From Bacteroides sp. (GTDB lineage Bacteria > Bacteroidota > Bacteroidia > Bacteroidales > Bacteroidaceae): a DNA stretch of 33,732 nt. The notes beneath the pieces are model-generated. The model did not search any database. It had not been told where the DNA came from and worked only from the letters and a program-made list of their open reading frames with translations. Where the stretch lies: positions 1 to 33,732 of the forward strand of contig JAJQAY010000044.1 of NCBI GenBank assembly GCA_021203515.1, given 5' to 3'. Position 1 is the first letter of the stretch; each line of letters begins with the position of its first letter. This document shows positions 9,993-19,611 of this stretch, piece after piece. Both the position numbers and the translations under genes were made by a program.

Positions 9993-10292
9993 ATGACAAA
10001 GAAACAGATTCTTTTCTCGGCAGCCCTTATGATGGCTGCATCCTCCGCAATGGCACAAGGTAACGGCATGGCGGGTATCACAGAAGCAACCAACATGGTG
10101 ACTTCGTACTTCGATCCGGCAACAAAGCTGATTTATGCTATCGGAGCCGTTGTGGGCTTGATTGGCGGAGTCAAGGTGTATGGCAAGTTCTCTTCGGGCG
10201 ATCCTGATACCTCCAAAACTGCCGCTTCATGGTTCGGGGCGTGTATCTTCCTGATTGTCGCCGCCACTATCCTGCGTTCATTCTTCTTATAA
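9993..10292 (+). CDS. traE: TraE, DUF4134 small membrane protein (VirB2-like)
   Basis: 99 residues: signal peptide ending SSAMA-QG, then two hydrophobic helices (LIYAIGAVVGLIGGVKVYGK and FGACIFLIVAATILRSFFL) joined by a short polar loop with SSGDPDTSK. Size and topology match DUF4134/TraE, which resembles type IV secretion pilins in layout. It likely sits in the inner membrane. The 138-base gap before it holds a CCACTAAAATTCA motif (9912-9924) and no gene. Confidence 0.9.
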   Translation: MTKKQILFSAALMMAASSAMAQGNGMAGITEATNMVTSYFDPATKLIYAIGAVVGLIGGVKVYGKFSSGDPDTSKTAASWFGACIFLIVAATILRSFFL

Positions 10293-10300
10293 TCAAGGAT

Positions 10301-10624
10301 ATGTCAGAGTTTCCAATCAACAGGGGGATTGGAAAGTCGGTTGAGTTCAAAGGGTTAAAGGCGCAGTACCTATTTATATTTATAGGAGGTCTGCTTGCCG
10401 TCTTTATCCTCTTTATAATCATGTATCTGGTTGGTATCAACCAATGGGTATGTATCGGGTTCGGGCTGGTCGCCGCATCGGTTCTGGTGTGGCAGACCTT
10501 CGCCCTGAACGCTAAGTACGGCGAACACGGCTTAATGAAAGTCCAAGCCCGCAGTAGCCATCCCAAATACATCATCAACCGCCGTAAAATCCCCAAACTA
10601 TTCAAGAAAAGGAGGAAGAAATGA
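10301..10624 (+). CDS. traF: TraF, DUF4133 membrane protein (VirB3-like)
   Basis: 107 residues. Begins MSEFPINRGIGKSVEFKGLK, a hallmark of DUF4133 TraF, then two membrane helices (YLFIFIGGLLAVFILFIIM and VCIGFGLVAASVLVWQ) and a basic tail (KIPKLFKKRRKK). The layout resembles VirB3, which works with the VirB4-type ATPase encoded next. Its TGA overlaps the traG ATG (ATGA), so the two are translationally coupled. Confidence 0.9.
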   Translation: MSEFPINRGIGKSVEFKGLKAQYLFIFIGGLLAVFILFIIMYLVGINQWVCIGFGLVAASVLVWQTFALNAKYGEHGLMKVQARSSHPKYIINRRKIPKLFKKRRKK

Positions 10625-13123
10625 GAAATACGTTAAAAGCAACCACATTGGAGAGCAAGTTTCCTTTGCTTTCGGTAGAACATGGCTGCATCGTGAGCAA
10701 GGACGCCGACATCACGGTAGGCTTCCGGATGGAACTGCCCGAACTCTACACCGTCACATCGGCGGAATACGAGGCGATACATTCTACATGGGTAAAGGCG
10801 ATGAAGGTGCTGCCGGACTACTGCATCATCCACAAGCAGGACATCTTCATCCGTGAAACCTACAAGCCGGACACGGACAGGGAGGCCATGAGTTTCCTGA
10901 GCCGCTCGTTTGAGCGTCATTTCAACGAGCGTCCGTACCTGAACCATTATTGCTATCTGTTCCTGACGAAAACGACCAAAGAACGGAGCCGTACCCAAAG
11001 CACTTTCAGCACGCTTTGCCGGGGTTTTATCGTTCCGAAGGAGATAAAGGACAAGGAGGCGGTATCGAAGTTTCTGGAATCCGTCGGGCAGTTCGCCAGC
11101 ATCTTGAACGAAAGCGGATTTATCCGCTTGGAACAGCTCACCGACGGGGAGATAACCGGAACGGACAACGAGGCGGGTATCATCGAAAAGTATTTTTCGC
11201 TCTCGCAGACCGACACGACCACGCTGGAAGACATCATCCTGAAAGCGGACGAAATGAAAATCGGGGATAATCACCTGTGCCTGCACACCCTTTCGGACGT
11301 GGAAGACCTGCCGGGGGAAGTGGCTACCGACAGCCGGTACGAGAAGTTATCGACAGACCGGAGCGATTGCCGCTTGTCCTTTGCGGCTCCTATCGGGCTG
11401 CTACTGCCGTGCAACCATATTTATAACCAATATGTGTTCATTGACGACAGTGCCGCCAATTTGCAGAAGTTCGAGAAGATGGCGAAGAATATGCACTCGC
11501 TTTCGAGGTACAGCCGTTCCAATCAAATCAACAAGGAGTGGATCGACGAGTACCTGAATGAGGCACACTCGTTCGGTCTGACTTCGGTACGCTGCCATTG
11601 CAACGTGATGGCATGGTCGGACGACAGGGAGGAACTCAAACGCATCAGGAACGAGGTAGGAAGCCAGTTGGCGCAAATGGAGTGCAAGCCACGCCACAAC
11701 ACCGTCGATACGCCGACACTTTTCTGGGCTGCCATTCCCGGCAATGCCGCCGACTTTCCGGCAGAGGAGAGTTTCTACACGTTCATCGAGCAGGCGGTCT
11801 GTTTCTTCTCGGAAGAAACGAACTACCGGAACTCACCGTCGCCTTTCGGTATCAAGATGGTGGACAGGCTGACGGGAAAGCCGCTGCATCTGGATATTTC
11901 CGACTTGCCGATGAAGAAGGGTATTATCACCAACAGAAACAAATTCGTATTGGGCTGAGCGGTTCGGGAAAATCCTTTTTCATGAACCACCTCGTCCGCC
12001 AATACTACGAGCAGGGCACGCACGTGGTGCTGGTGGATACGGGTAACTCCTATCAGGGACTTTGCGAGATGATAAACAAGAAGACCAAAGGGGATGACGG
12101 GATCTATTTCACGTACACCGAAGAGAAGCTCATCAGCTTCAATCCGTTCTATACGGATGATTTCGTCTATGACGTGGAGAAGAAGGACAGTATCAAGACA
12201 CTGCTCCTGACACTCTGGAAAAGCGAAGACGACAAAATCACCAAAACGGAATCGGGCGAATTGGGAAGTGCGGTAACGGCGTACATCGACCGCATCAAGG
12301 CTGACCGCAGCATCACGCCCAACTTCAACACGTTCTATGAGTTCATGCGGGACGATTACCGTCGTGAATTGGAAAGCCGGGCAATCAAGGTTGGCAAGGA
12401 TGATTTTAATATCGACAATTTCCTGACCACCCTCCGGCAGTATTACAGTGGCGGACGGTATGACTTCCTGCTCAATTCAGACAAGGATATCGACCTGCTC
12501 AGTAAGCGGTTCATTGTATTCGAGATTGATGCCATTAAAGAAAATCGCGAACTTTTTCCGGTTGTCACCATTATCATCATGGAGGCTTTCATCAACAAAA
12601 TGAGGCGGTTAAAGGGCATCCGCAAACAACTTATCGTGGAAGAGGCTTGGAGGGCTCTTTCTTCTGCAAGCATGGGCGAGTATCTGAAATATCTCTACAA
12701 AACCGTTCGTAAATGCTTCGGTGAAGCCATCGTCGTGACACAGGAAGTGGACGATATTATCAGCTCCCCCGTCGTGAAGGAGGCGGTTATCAACAACTCA
12801 GATTGTAAGATACTGCTCGACCAGCGCAAGTATATGAACAAGTTCGTCTCCATTCAGGACTTGCTGGGGCTGACGGACAAGGAACGGGGCAGATACTCTC
12901 CATCAACATGGCGAACAATCCGTCAAGGCTCTATAAGGAGGTATGGATAGGATTGGGCGGAACGCAGTCCGCCGTCTATGCGACGGAAGTTTCGGCGGAG
13001 GAATATCTGACGTTTACGACGGAAGAAACCGAAAAAATGGAAGTACTCGCCCTTGCCGACAAGCTGGGCAGTATCGAATTGGCAATCAAACAGCTTGCTG
13101 ACAATAAACGAAGTAAAACCTAA
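10621..13123 (+). pseudogene. traG: TraG, VirB4-type conjugation ATPase, two one-base deletions
   Basis: Three frames form one protein. Frame 1 (10621-11958) ends GIITNRNKFVLG then TGA. Frame 2 picks up at once with Walker A GSGKSFFMNHLV (about residue 450) and continues through LIVEEAWRAL (Walker B) and VVTQEVDDIISSP. Frame 3 supplies the tail QILSINMANNPSRLYKEVWI to 13123. One extra base in GGCTGAGC near 11955 and a fifth G in 12886-12889 restore 834 residues, the usual family length (TIGR03783 type). TraG powers pore assembly and substrate transport at the inner membrane. If the breaks are real, transfer should be abolished. It is coupled to traF. Confidence 0.9.
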
Positions 13124-13136
13124 AAAATCAATTGAC

Positions 13137-13506
13137 ATGACATGTATTTCAAAAAGCCGGCTTATCGAGCTGGCGGGCTGTGCCCTTGCCTTGTCTTCCC
13201 CTGTTGCTGACCGCCTGCGGGGAAGCAAAAGAAACGGATTTGGACAAGCTGTGCGGTAATTGGGTGAGCGTGGGCAGAAAGCCTGACGTGCTGGTGTTCA
13301 AAGAAGGCGAACAGTACAAGATAACAGTTTTCAAGAAGTCGGATGTCAGCCGCAAGCTGAAACCGGAAACCTTTCTGATTGTGGAGGAAAACGGAAATCT
13401 CTTCATCAATACGGGCTACCGGATTGACATCGCCTACAACGAGGAAACCGACGTGCTGACCTTTTCACCGAACGGTGATTACACGAGGGCAGGCGAAAGA
13501 CCATAA
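13137..13506 (+). pseudogene. Lipoprotein, DUF3876-like (TraH position), frameshifted in the signal peptide
   Basis: The ATG at 13137 opens MTCISKSRLIELAGCALAL, which then runs out of frame. Reading C3 instead of C4 at 13198-13201 gives LSSLLLTACGEAKE, a proper lipobox LLTAC, and a 122-residue product. The mature part (LCGNWVSVGRKPDVLVFKEG, then YKITVFKK and TFLIVEENGNLFINTGYRID) looks like a small beta-rich lipocalin-type domain and fits DUF3876. It sits between traG and traI, where CTnDOT has traH. Alternatively translation starts at GTG 13180, which keeps the lipobox but gives a very short signal. Confidence 0.65.
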
Positions 13507-13532
13507 TAACAACCATTTAATAAAGTAATGTA

Positions 13533-14162
13533 ATGAGAACGAAAATAATCATGCTTTTCAGCCTGTGCCTGCTTCTTGCAGGTAGGGCAAGCGCACAATG
13601 GGTGGTGACAGACCCTACCAATTTGGCGCAGGGTATCGTGAACACGACCAAACAGATTATACAGACCTCTTCGACGGCTTCCAACATGATAAAGAATTTT
13701 CAGGAAACAGTCAAAATTTATGAGCAGGGTAAAAAATACTACGACGCTTTAAAATCTGTAAATAATCTGGTTAAGGATGCACGCAAGGTACAGAAAACCA
13801 TCCTGATGATTGGTGAGATTTCCGACATCTACGTCGTGAGTTTTCAGAAGATGATGCGTGACGAGAATTATACGGTGGAGGAACTCAGAGCGATAGCTTT
13901 CGGGTACACTAAACTGCTGGAAGAGAGTAACGACGTGCTTCAGGAAATGAAGGGGGTGGTGAATATAACCACCCTTTCACTCAGTGACAAGGAGCGCATG
14001 GACGTGGTGGATAGGTGCTACAACTCGGTGAAGAGATACCGGAACTTGGTGGGCTACTACACCAACAAGAACATTGCGGTGAGCTACCTGCGCTCCAAGA
14101 AAAAGGGGGATACCAACCGGGTGCTGGCTCTGTACGGGGACACTAACGACAGATATTGGTAA
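13533..14162 (+). CDS. traI: TraI, DUF4141 periplasmic conjugation protein
   Basis: 209 residues with a clear signal peptide (MRTKIIMLFSLCLLLAGRASA-QW). The mature protein is mostly helical. It starts with the family-typical VVTDPTNLAQGIVNTTKQI and continues with heptad-rich segments up to the basic region YLRSKKKGDTN. This matches DUF4141 (TraI), which resembles VirB5-like minor pilus or periplasmic components. It is intact. The gene ends 3 bases before the traJ ATG. Confidence 0.88.
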   Translation: MRTKIIMLFSLCLLLAGRASAQWVVTDPTNLAQGIVNTTKQIIQTSSTASNMIKNFQETVKIYEQGKKYYDALKSVNNLVKDARKVQKTILMIGEISDIYVVSFQKMMRDENYTVEELRAIAFGYTKLLEESNDVLQEMKGVVNITTLSLSDKERMDVVDRCYNSVKRYRNLVGYYTNKNIAVSYLRSKKKGDTNRVLALYGDTNDRYW

Positions 14163-14165
14163 GCC

Positions 14166-15269
14166 ATGCTGTTGTTAGCCGCCGATTTCAGTAACCTGCA
14201 TGAGATATTGAAGAATCTCTATGTGGAAATGATGCCCCTCTGCTCCAACATGGCAGGGGTGGCAAAAGGGATAGCCGGATTGGGAGCGTTGATTTACGTC
14301 GCCTCCCGTGTATGGCACTCCCTCGCAAGAGCCGAACCCATCGACGTGTACCCGATGCTCCGACCGTTCGCCATCGGTATCTGCATCTTGTTCTTCCCCA
14401 CGATTGTACTCGGCACGATTAACAGCATATTGAGTCCCATCGTACAGGGAACACACGGTATACTGGAAACACAGACGATGGACATGAACAAGTACCGGGA
14501 GATGAAGGACAAGCTGGAGTATGAATCCATGATGCGCAATCCCGAAACCGCCTATCTGGTCAGCAACAAAGAGTTCGACAAGCAGATTAACGAACTCGGA
14601 TGGGGTGCTAAGGATATTGCCACGATGGGCGGGATGTATATTGAAAGGAGCATGTACAACCTGAAGAAAAACGTGCGGGACTTCATGCAGGAGGTATTGG
14701 AACTGCTGTTCGCTGCCGCTGCCCTGCTTATCGACACGCTCCGCACCTTCTTCCTGATAGTGCTTGCCATACTCGGCCCGATAGCTTTCGCCATATCGGT
14801 CTGGGATGGTTTTCAAAGCACGCTTTCACAATGGATGTGCCGTTATATACAGATATACCTGTGGCTGCCGGTGTCGGACTTGTTCAGCAGCGTGCTGGCG
14901 AAGATACAGGTGCTGATGCTTGAGAACGACATCAAGGAATTACAGAACAATCCCGATTTTTCAATCGACTCGTCCAATGGGGTGTACATCGTATTCATGA
15001 TTATCGGGATACTCGGTTATTTCACGATTCCTACGGTGGCGGGATGGATTATACAGGCTGGAGGAATGGGCAGTGCCGCCCGTCCGATCAACCAGATTGC
15101 AGGTCGTGCGGGTGCTATGACGGGAGCCGCTGCCGGAGCGGTGGCGGGTAATCTCGCCGGACGTGCCGGAACCGCTGCCGGTAATGCCGCAGGAAGCGTA
15201 GGACGGGGTGCTGTGAACGGGGTAAAAAAGGTGGCGGGAGCCGCTGGACGACTGTTCAGGAGAAAATAA
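14166..15269 (+). CDS. traJ: TraJ, polytopic inner-membrane protein (VirB6-like)
   Basis: 367 residues. Hydrophobic segments lie near residues 20-45 (MAGVAKGIAGLGALIYVASR), 60-85 (FAIGICILFFPTIVLGTI), 180-220 (LLFAAAALLIDTLRTFFLIV, then LAILGPIAFAISVW) and 268-295 (IVFMIIGILGYFTIPTVAGW). The last 60 residues are rich in Gly and Ala and end basic (GRLFRRK). Size, order and the 'FSNLHEILKNLYVEMMPLC' start fit TraJ (TIGR03782 type). It is presumed to be the pore channel component like VirB6. The frame is intact. Confidence 0.92.
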   Translation: MLLLAADFSNLHEILKNLYVEMMPLCSNMAGVAKGIAGLGALIYVASRVWHSLARAEPIDVYPMLRPFAIGICILFFPTIVLGTINSILSPIVQGTHGILETQTMDMNKYREMKDKLEYESMMRNPETAYLVSNKEFDKQINELGWGAKDIATMGGMYIERSMYNLKKNVRDFMQEVLELLFAAAALLIDTLRTFFLIVLAILGPIAFAISVWDGFQSTLSQWMCRYIQIYLWLPVSDLFSSVLAKIQVLMLENDIKELQNNPDFSIDSSNGVYIVFMIIGILGYFTIPTVAGWIIQAGGMGSAARPINQIAGRAGAMTGAAAGAVAGNLAGRAGTAAGNAAGSVGRGAVNGVKKVAGAAGRLFRRK

Positions 15270-15294
15270 ACAATCAATAAAAAAAAGTAAAACA

Positions 15295-15918
15295 ATGGAA
15301 TTTAAGTCATTAAAAAACATCGAGGGCAGTTTCAGGCAGATACGGCTGTTCGGCATCGTCTTTCTGGTGGTTTGTCTGGCAATCACGGGTTACTCCGTAT
15401 GGAGTGCCTACTCGTTTGCCGAAGCGTAACGGCAGAAGATTTACGTGCTGGACGGCGGTAAATCGCTGATGCTCGCCATCTCGCAGGATTTGTCGCAGAA
15501 CCGTCCTGTGGAGGCAAGGGAACACGTGAAGCGTTTTCACGAGTTGTTCTTCACCCTCTCGCCCGACAAGAGCGCGATTGAGGGGAACATCAAACGAGCC
15601 TTGCAGCTGGCAGACAGGAGTGCGTTCAATTATTACACCGATTTTGCCGAAAAGGGGTATTACAACCGTATCATTTCGGGAAACGTGAATCAGGTGTTGC
15701 AAGTGGACAGCGTATCGTGCAATTTCGATACCTATCCTTACAAGGTAAGTACCTATGCCCGACAAATGATTATCCGTGAAAGCAACGTGACCGAGCGCAG
15801 CCTTGTCACAAGGTGCAACCTGCTGAACTCCGTCCGTTCGGACAACAACCCGCACGGCTTCACCATCGAAGCCTTCGAGATTATCGAGAACAAGGACATC
15901 AAGGTACAGAAACGATGA
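15295..15918 (+). pseudogene. traK: TraK, VirB8-like pore protein, interrupted by an ochre codon
   Basis: 207 codons from ATG 15295. The N-terminus (MEFKSLKNIEGSFRQIRLFG) and a single membrane helix (IVFLVVCLAITGYSVWSAYS) are typical of TraK. TAA at 15427-15429 lies where the family reads FAEAQRQKIYVLDGG, so CAA (Gln) became TAA by one C-to-T change. The frame is otherwise open to 15918 (VERSLVTRCNLLNSVRSDNN, then FEIIENKDIKVQKR), overlapping traL by 4 bases. Unlike most breaks in this window it is a substitution, not an indel. A downstream restart would give a protein without its membrane anchor. Confidence 0.88.
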
Positions 15919-16190
15919 CAGGCAGGTGTATCACAAAAATACAGGATTGGGCGGACGAGAAGCTCCGCCGCCTGTGCGGACGGATAACGCCCGGAAAGCG
16001 GTTGGCAGTGCTGCTGACGATGTTCCTCTTTTTCAGTATCGCTTCCGTGTACATCTTCGTTTCGGGGATTTACAACATGGGAAAGAACGAGGGGCAGCGC
16101 ATCGAGATAGAGCATATCAAACTGCTCGAACTGCAAAGGAAAGACAGTATTAACCTATTAAACGATTATGATAATGGAACAGACGAATGA
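15915..16190 (+). CDS. traL: TraL, DUF3989 small membrane protein
   Basis: 91 residues from ATG 15915, inside an ATGA overlap with traK. A basic N-terminus (IQDWADEKLRRLCGRITPGK) is followed by one membrane helix (LAVLLTMFLFFSIASVYIFV) and a short charged tail (IEHIKLLELQRKDS). This is the usual layout of DUF3989/TraL. The end overlaps the traM start. The role in the pore is unknown. Confidence 0.87.
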   Translation: MTGRCITKIQDWADEKLRRLCGRITPGKRLAVLLTMFLFFSIASVYIFVSGIYNMGKNEGQRIEIEHIKLLELQRKDSINLLNDYDNGTDE

Positions 16191-17559
16191 AGCCGCAAGG
16201 CAACAGAATCAGGAGAACAAGAGTGAGGTGAACCCGCCCAAAGAGCCGGGCAAGCCCAAAAAGGAACTGACCGAAGAACAGCGGCAGAAACAGAAGAAGC
16301 TGATTGTCTATCCGCTAATGTTCATCATCTTCGCCGTAGTGATGTGGCTGATATTCGCACCATCCGAAAAGGAGGAAGAGCAGGGGCAGTCCGGTTTCAA
16401 TACCGATGTTCCCGCACCGGCTGACAATGCGTTGGTGGGCGACAAACAGGCGGCTTACGAACAGGATTTGTTCAACCGCAAGCAGGAGCAACGTAAGGAG
16501 CAGATGCAGGATTTGGCGTCGATGTTCGGTTCGGAAGAAAGCGGAGGACAAAGCGATGACCTGTATAGCGAACCGGAAGAGGAAGCGAAAAGCAACTATT
16601 ATGGTGGTGGCGGCAGTTCCCGCCCGAAAGAAACCATCTATGCCTCCGCAAACGCCTATCGGGACATGAACCGGACACTCGGCAATTTCTACGAGACTCC
16701 GAAGGAAGATCCCGAAAAGGAAGAGATGCGCAATGAATTGGAAGAGCTTCGGGAAATGGCGTACAACCGGCAGACGGAGAAGGAAACGGCGGACGAACAC
16801 TTGGCACTGCTGGAAAAGTCCTATCAGTTGGCGGCAAAGTATATGCCGCAGAATCAGGGGCAACCGTTTACCGGACAGCCGACCGCTGCAACCGTAACCG
16901 AAAGCAAACCGACCGAAACGTACAGGAACGGCAAGGCGCAGATGAATACCGTCGGGGGAGTCCGGGAACAGGTCGTGTCGGGGCTGGCACAGCCGATGAG
17001 CGATTCGGTATTCATTGCCGAATATTCCCAAGAGAGGAACATCGGGTTCCATACGGCGGTCGGTACGACGGGACAAACCCGAAAGAACACCATTCGGGCG
17101 TGCATCCATGCCAACCAGACCATCACGGACGGACAGGCGGTACGGTTGAGGTTGCTGGAGGCGATGCGTGCCGGAGAAACGGTCATCCCGCAAAATGCAC
17201 TTGTCACGGGAACGGGAAAGATACAGGGCGAAAGGCTCGGTATCTCCATCACCTCGCTGGAATACAGGGGGATGATTATTCCGGTGGAACTGACGGTTAT
17301 CGACGGCGACGGGCAGGAAGGAATTTTCATTCCGGGTTCGATGGAGATAGACGCGATAAAGGAGATAGCCGCCAATCTGGGCGGTAATCTGGGGACGACC
17401 ATCAACCTGAACCAGCAGAGTGCGGGCGGCCAATTGCTGACCGATTTAGGCAAGGGGGCGATACAGGGAACCTCGCAATATATCGCCAAGAAGATGCGGA
17501 CAATTAAAGTGCATCTCAAGGCGGGATATAACCTGATGCTTTATCAAAAGAAACAGTAA
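16168..17559 (+). CDS. traM: TraM, VirB10-like pore scaffold
   Basis: 463 residues (461 if the second ATG at 16174 is used). A cytosolic K/E/Q-rich start is followed by one membrane helix (LIVYPLMFIIFAVVMWLIFA, about residues 48-67), a long periplasmic linker rich in E and Q, and a C-terminal conserved domain (IRACIHANQTITDGQAVRLR, then AGETVIPQNALVTGTGKIQG and GMIIPVELTVIDGDGQEGIF) of the TraM/TrbI-VirB10 kind (PF12508). VirB10 proteins span the envelope and link inner and outer parts of the pore. The frame is intact and long, and overlaps traL by 23 bases. Confidence 0.93.
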   Translation: MIMEQTNEAARQQNQENKSEVNPPKEPGKPKKELTEEQRQKQKKLIVYPLMFIIFAVVMWLIFAPSEKEEEQGQSGFNTDVPAPADNALVGDKQAAYEQDLFNRKQEQRKEQMQDLASMFGSEESGGQSDDLYSEPEEEAKSNYYGGGGSSRPKETIYASANAYRDMNRTLGNFYETPKEDPEKEEMRNELEELREMAYNRQTEKETADEHLALLEKSYQLAAKYMPQNQGQPFTGQPTAATVTESKPTETYRNGKAQMNTVGGVREQVVSGLAQPMSDSVFIAEYSQERNIGFHTAVGTTGQTRKNTIRACIHANQTITDGQAVRLRLLEAMRAGETVIPQNALVTGTGKIQGERLGISITSLEYRGMIIPVELTVIDGDGQEGIFIPGSMEIDAIKEIAANLGGNLGTTINLNQQSAGGQLLTDLGKGAIQGTSQYIAKKMRTIKVHLKAGYNLMLYQKKQ

Positions 17560-17613
17560 AACCAATTTATTATTAACCGGGCAATATTGCCCACCACTAA
17601 AATCCAAAGTAAA

Positions 17614-18585
17614 ATGAAAAGAGTATTTTTAGCTATCGCCCTGACGCTGGGCGTAATGGGTGCGAACGCACAAAATGCGGAACAGCCGGAAAAAGAAGTC
17701 GTAACTTTCCAAGCGGACACTTATCCGCAAGAAATGTCGGGGGACGATTATAACGGACTGACCAAGAAGCTGACCTTTGACCGCATGATACCGCTCTACG
17801 GCATGGAAGTGACGTATGACAAGACGGTACACGTCATTTTCCCCTCCGCAGTCCGTTATGTGGATTTGGGTTCTCCCAACCTGATTGCGGGCAAAGCCGA
17901 CGGTGCGGAGAACGTGATCCGTGTGAAGGCGACGGCGAAGAATTTCCGCACGGAAACCAATTTTTCGGTGATTACCGAAAGCGGCTCGTTCTACACATTT
18001 AATGTGAAGTACGCCGATGAGCCGTTGCTCCTGAACATCGAGATGAAGGATTTTATCCACGACGGCAGCACGGTGAACCGTCCGAACAATGCCCTCGACA
18101 TCTATTTACAGGAGCTGGGCAGCGAATCCCCGAAGCTGGTGCATCTGATTATGAAGTCCATCCACAAGAACAACAAGCGTGAAATCAAGCATATCGGGGC
18201 GAAGTCTTTCGGCATCCAATACCTGCTGCGTGGGATGTACACGCATAACGGGCTGCTGTATTTCCACACGCAGATTAAGAACTCGTCCAACGTGCCGTTC
18301 GATGTGGATTTTATCACGTTCAAAATCGTGGATAAGAAAGTGGCGAAACGCACCGCCATTCAGGAACATGTGATTTTTCCGCTCCGTGCCTATAATTATG
18401 CCACCCGTGTAGCGGGACATAAAGATGAGCGCACCATCTTCACGATGGAGAAGTTCACCATTCCCGAAGACAAGCAGGTGGTAGTTGAATTGCACGAGAA
18501 ATCCGGCGGTCGCCACCAATCCTTTGTGATTGAGAACGAGGACATCGTGTGTGCAAGGGTTATTAACGAACTGAAAGTGAAGTAG
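17614..18585 (+). CDS. traN: TraN, VirB9-like pore protein (DUF4138)
   Basis: 323 residues from ATG 17614, chosen because it begins a signal peptide (MKRVFLAIALTLGVMGANAQ). The body matches TraN/DUF4138: VTYDKTVHVIFPSAVRYVDL, VIRVKATAKNFRTETNFSVI, then a C-terminal domain with YLLRGMYTHNGLLYFHTQIK and EHVIFPLRAYNYATRVAGHK. VirB9-type proteins sit under the outer membrane and contact VirB10 (here TraM). A CCACTAAAATCCA motif lies 8 bases before the ATG. The stop lies 1 base before traO. Confidence 0.92.
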   Translation: MKRVFLAIALTLGVMGANAQNAEQPEKEVVTFQADTYPQEMSGDDYNGLTKKLTFDRMIPLYGMEVTYDKTVHVIFPSAVRYVDLGSPNLIAGKADGAENVIRVKATAKNFRTETNFSVITESGSFYTFNVKYADEPLLLNIEMKDFIHDGSTVNRPNNALDIYLQELGSESPKLVHLIMKSIHKNNKREIKHIGAKSFGIQYLLRGMYTHNGLLYFHTQIKNSSNVPFDVDFITFKIVDKKVAKRTAIQEHVIFPLRAYNYATRVAGHKDERTIFTMEKFTIPEDKQVVVELHEKSGGRHQSFVIENEDIVCARVINELKVK

Positions 18586-18586
18586 G

Positions 18587-19150
18587 ATGAAGAAGTATCT
18601 ATTTGTAGTTGTAGCGTTGCTTGCCCTTGTGGGGCAGGCAAACGCCCAACGCTGCCTGCCGGGTATGCGTGGTGTGGAACTCAGAGGCGGTTTCGTGGAT
18701 GGGGTGCAGAAGCCTGTAAACTATTATCTCGGTGTAGGGCTATCGACCTACACCAAAAGCGGCAACCGTTGGGTGTTCGGTGCGGAGTACCTGAACAAAC
18801 AATATGAGTATAAGGATTTACAGATACCCAAAACGCAGTTTATGGGAGAAGGCGGCTATTATCTGAAAGTCCTTTCGGATGCTTCCAAAACCTTCTTCCT
18901 TTCTCTCGGTGGTTCGGCTCTTGCCGGGTATGAAACAAGCCGGTGGGGTGATAAGCTGCTACCGGACGGGGCAACACTCCGCAATAAGGATTCGTTCATC
19001 TATGGCGGAGCGGTAACATTGGAATTGGAAATGTACCTCTCGGATAAGGTGGTATTACTGCTTAACGCAAGGGAACAGGCGGTTTGGGGCAGTTCCATCG
19101 GACATTTTCATACGACCTTCGGGGCGGGAATAAAATTCATCATAAACTGA
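18587..19150 (+). CDS. traO: TraO, outer-membrane beta-barrel conjugation protein
   Basis: 187 residues with signal peptide MKKYLFVVVALLALVGQANA-Q. The mature sequence has alternating strands of a small beta-barrel (GVELRGGFVDG, RWVFGAEYLNKQYEY, EGGYYLKVLSDASKTFFLSL) and ends in an amphipathic strand (FHTTFGAGIKFIIN). This matches TraO (PF10626), thought to be the outer-membrane part of the pore. The gene follows traN directly. Confidence 0.9.
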   Translation: MKKYLFVVVALLALVGQANAQRCLPGMRGVELRGGFVDGVQKPVNYYLGVGLSTYTKSGNRWVFGAEYLNKQYEYKDLQIPKTQFMGEGGYYLKVLSDASKTFFLSLGGSALAGYETSRWGDKLLPDGATLRNKDSFIYGGAVTLELEMYLSDKVVLLLNAREQAVWGSSIGHFHTTFGAGIKFIIN

Positions 19151-19158
19151 TTACAACC

Positions 19159-19584
19159 ATGAAAGTAAAGATTATAGCTATATTGGCAGTGGTATTGACT
19201 GTATTATTCCTCACTTCCTGCGATGACAAGATAGAGGTGCAGCAGGCATACGACTTTTCACTGACGACCATGCCTGTGCAGAAACGTATCAAACCGGGTG
19301 AAACGGCTGAAATACGCCTGCAACTGCATAAGTCGGGAAACTACAAGGAAACGGAGTCCTTTATTTCCTATTTTCAACCCGACGGGCGTGGGAGCCTACG
19401 GATGGACGACGGGACGGTGTTTGTGCCCAATGATTTCTACCCGTTGAAAAAAGAAACGTTCCGGTTATATTATACATCGGAAAGTACCGATCAGCAGGCT
19501 ATTGATGTGACGGTGTGGGACAGCTTCGGGCAGAGGTATGATTTGAGTTTTTCGTTTCAGAATGATAGTGACAGAGAAGATTGA
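19159..19584 (+). CDS. traQ: TraQ, DUF3872 lipoprotein
   Basis: 141 residues from ATG 19159. The signal MKVKIIAILAVVLTVLFLTSCDD has lipobox LTSC with Cys21 as lipid site. The mature part (VQQAYDFSLTTMPVQKRIKP, then AEIRLQLHKSGNY, RLYYTSESTDQQAIDVTVWD) is beta-rich and fits TraQ/DUF3872. It is the last transfer gene before the terminator at 19612-19648. No traP (CHC2 zinc-finger primase type) lies between traO and traQ as in CTnDOT; only 8 bases separate them. An ATG at 19084 in the same frame would overlap traO and bury the signal, so it is rejected. Confidence 0.85.
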   Translation: MKVKIIAILAVVLTVLFLTSCDDKIEVQQAYDFSLTTMPVQKRIKPGETAEIRLQLHKSGNYKETESFISYFQPDGRGSLRMDDGTVFVPNDFYPLKKETFRLYYTSESTDQQAIDVTVWDSFGQRYDLSFSFQNDSDRED

Positions 19585-19611
19585 TGACTTTATTGAGTAA
19601 ATTCAAACACT

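Noticed and set aside
10633..11286. 217-residue minus-strand frame opposite traG, and similarly 16315-17433 (372 residues) opposite traM and 14175-14816 opposite traJ
   Set aside because: They are antisense to well-supported conjugation genes, show no domains or signals, and arise from codon bias of the GC-richer tra region.
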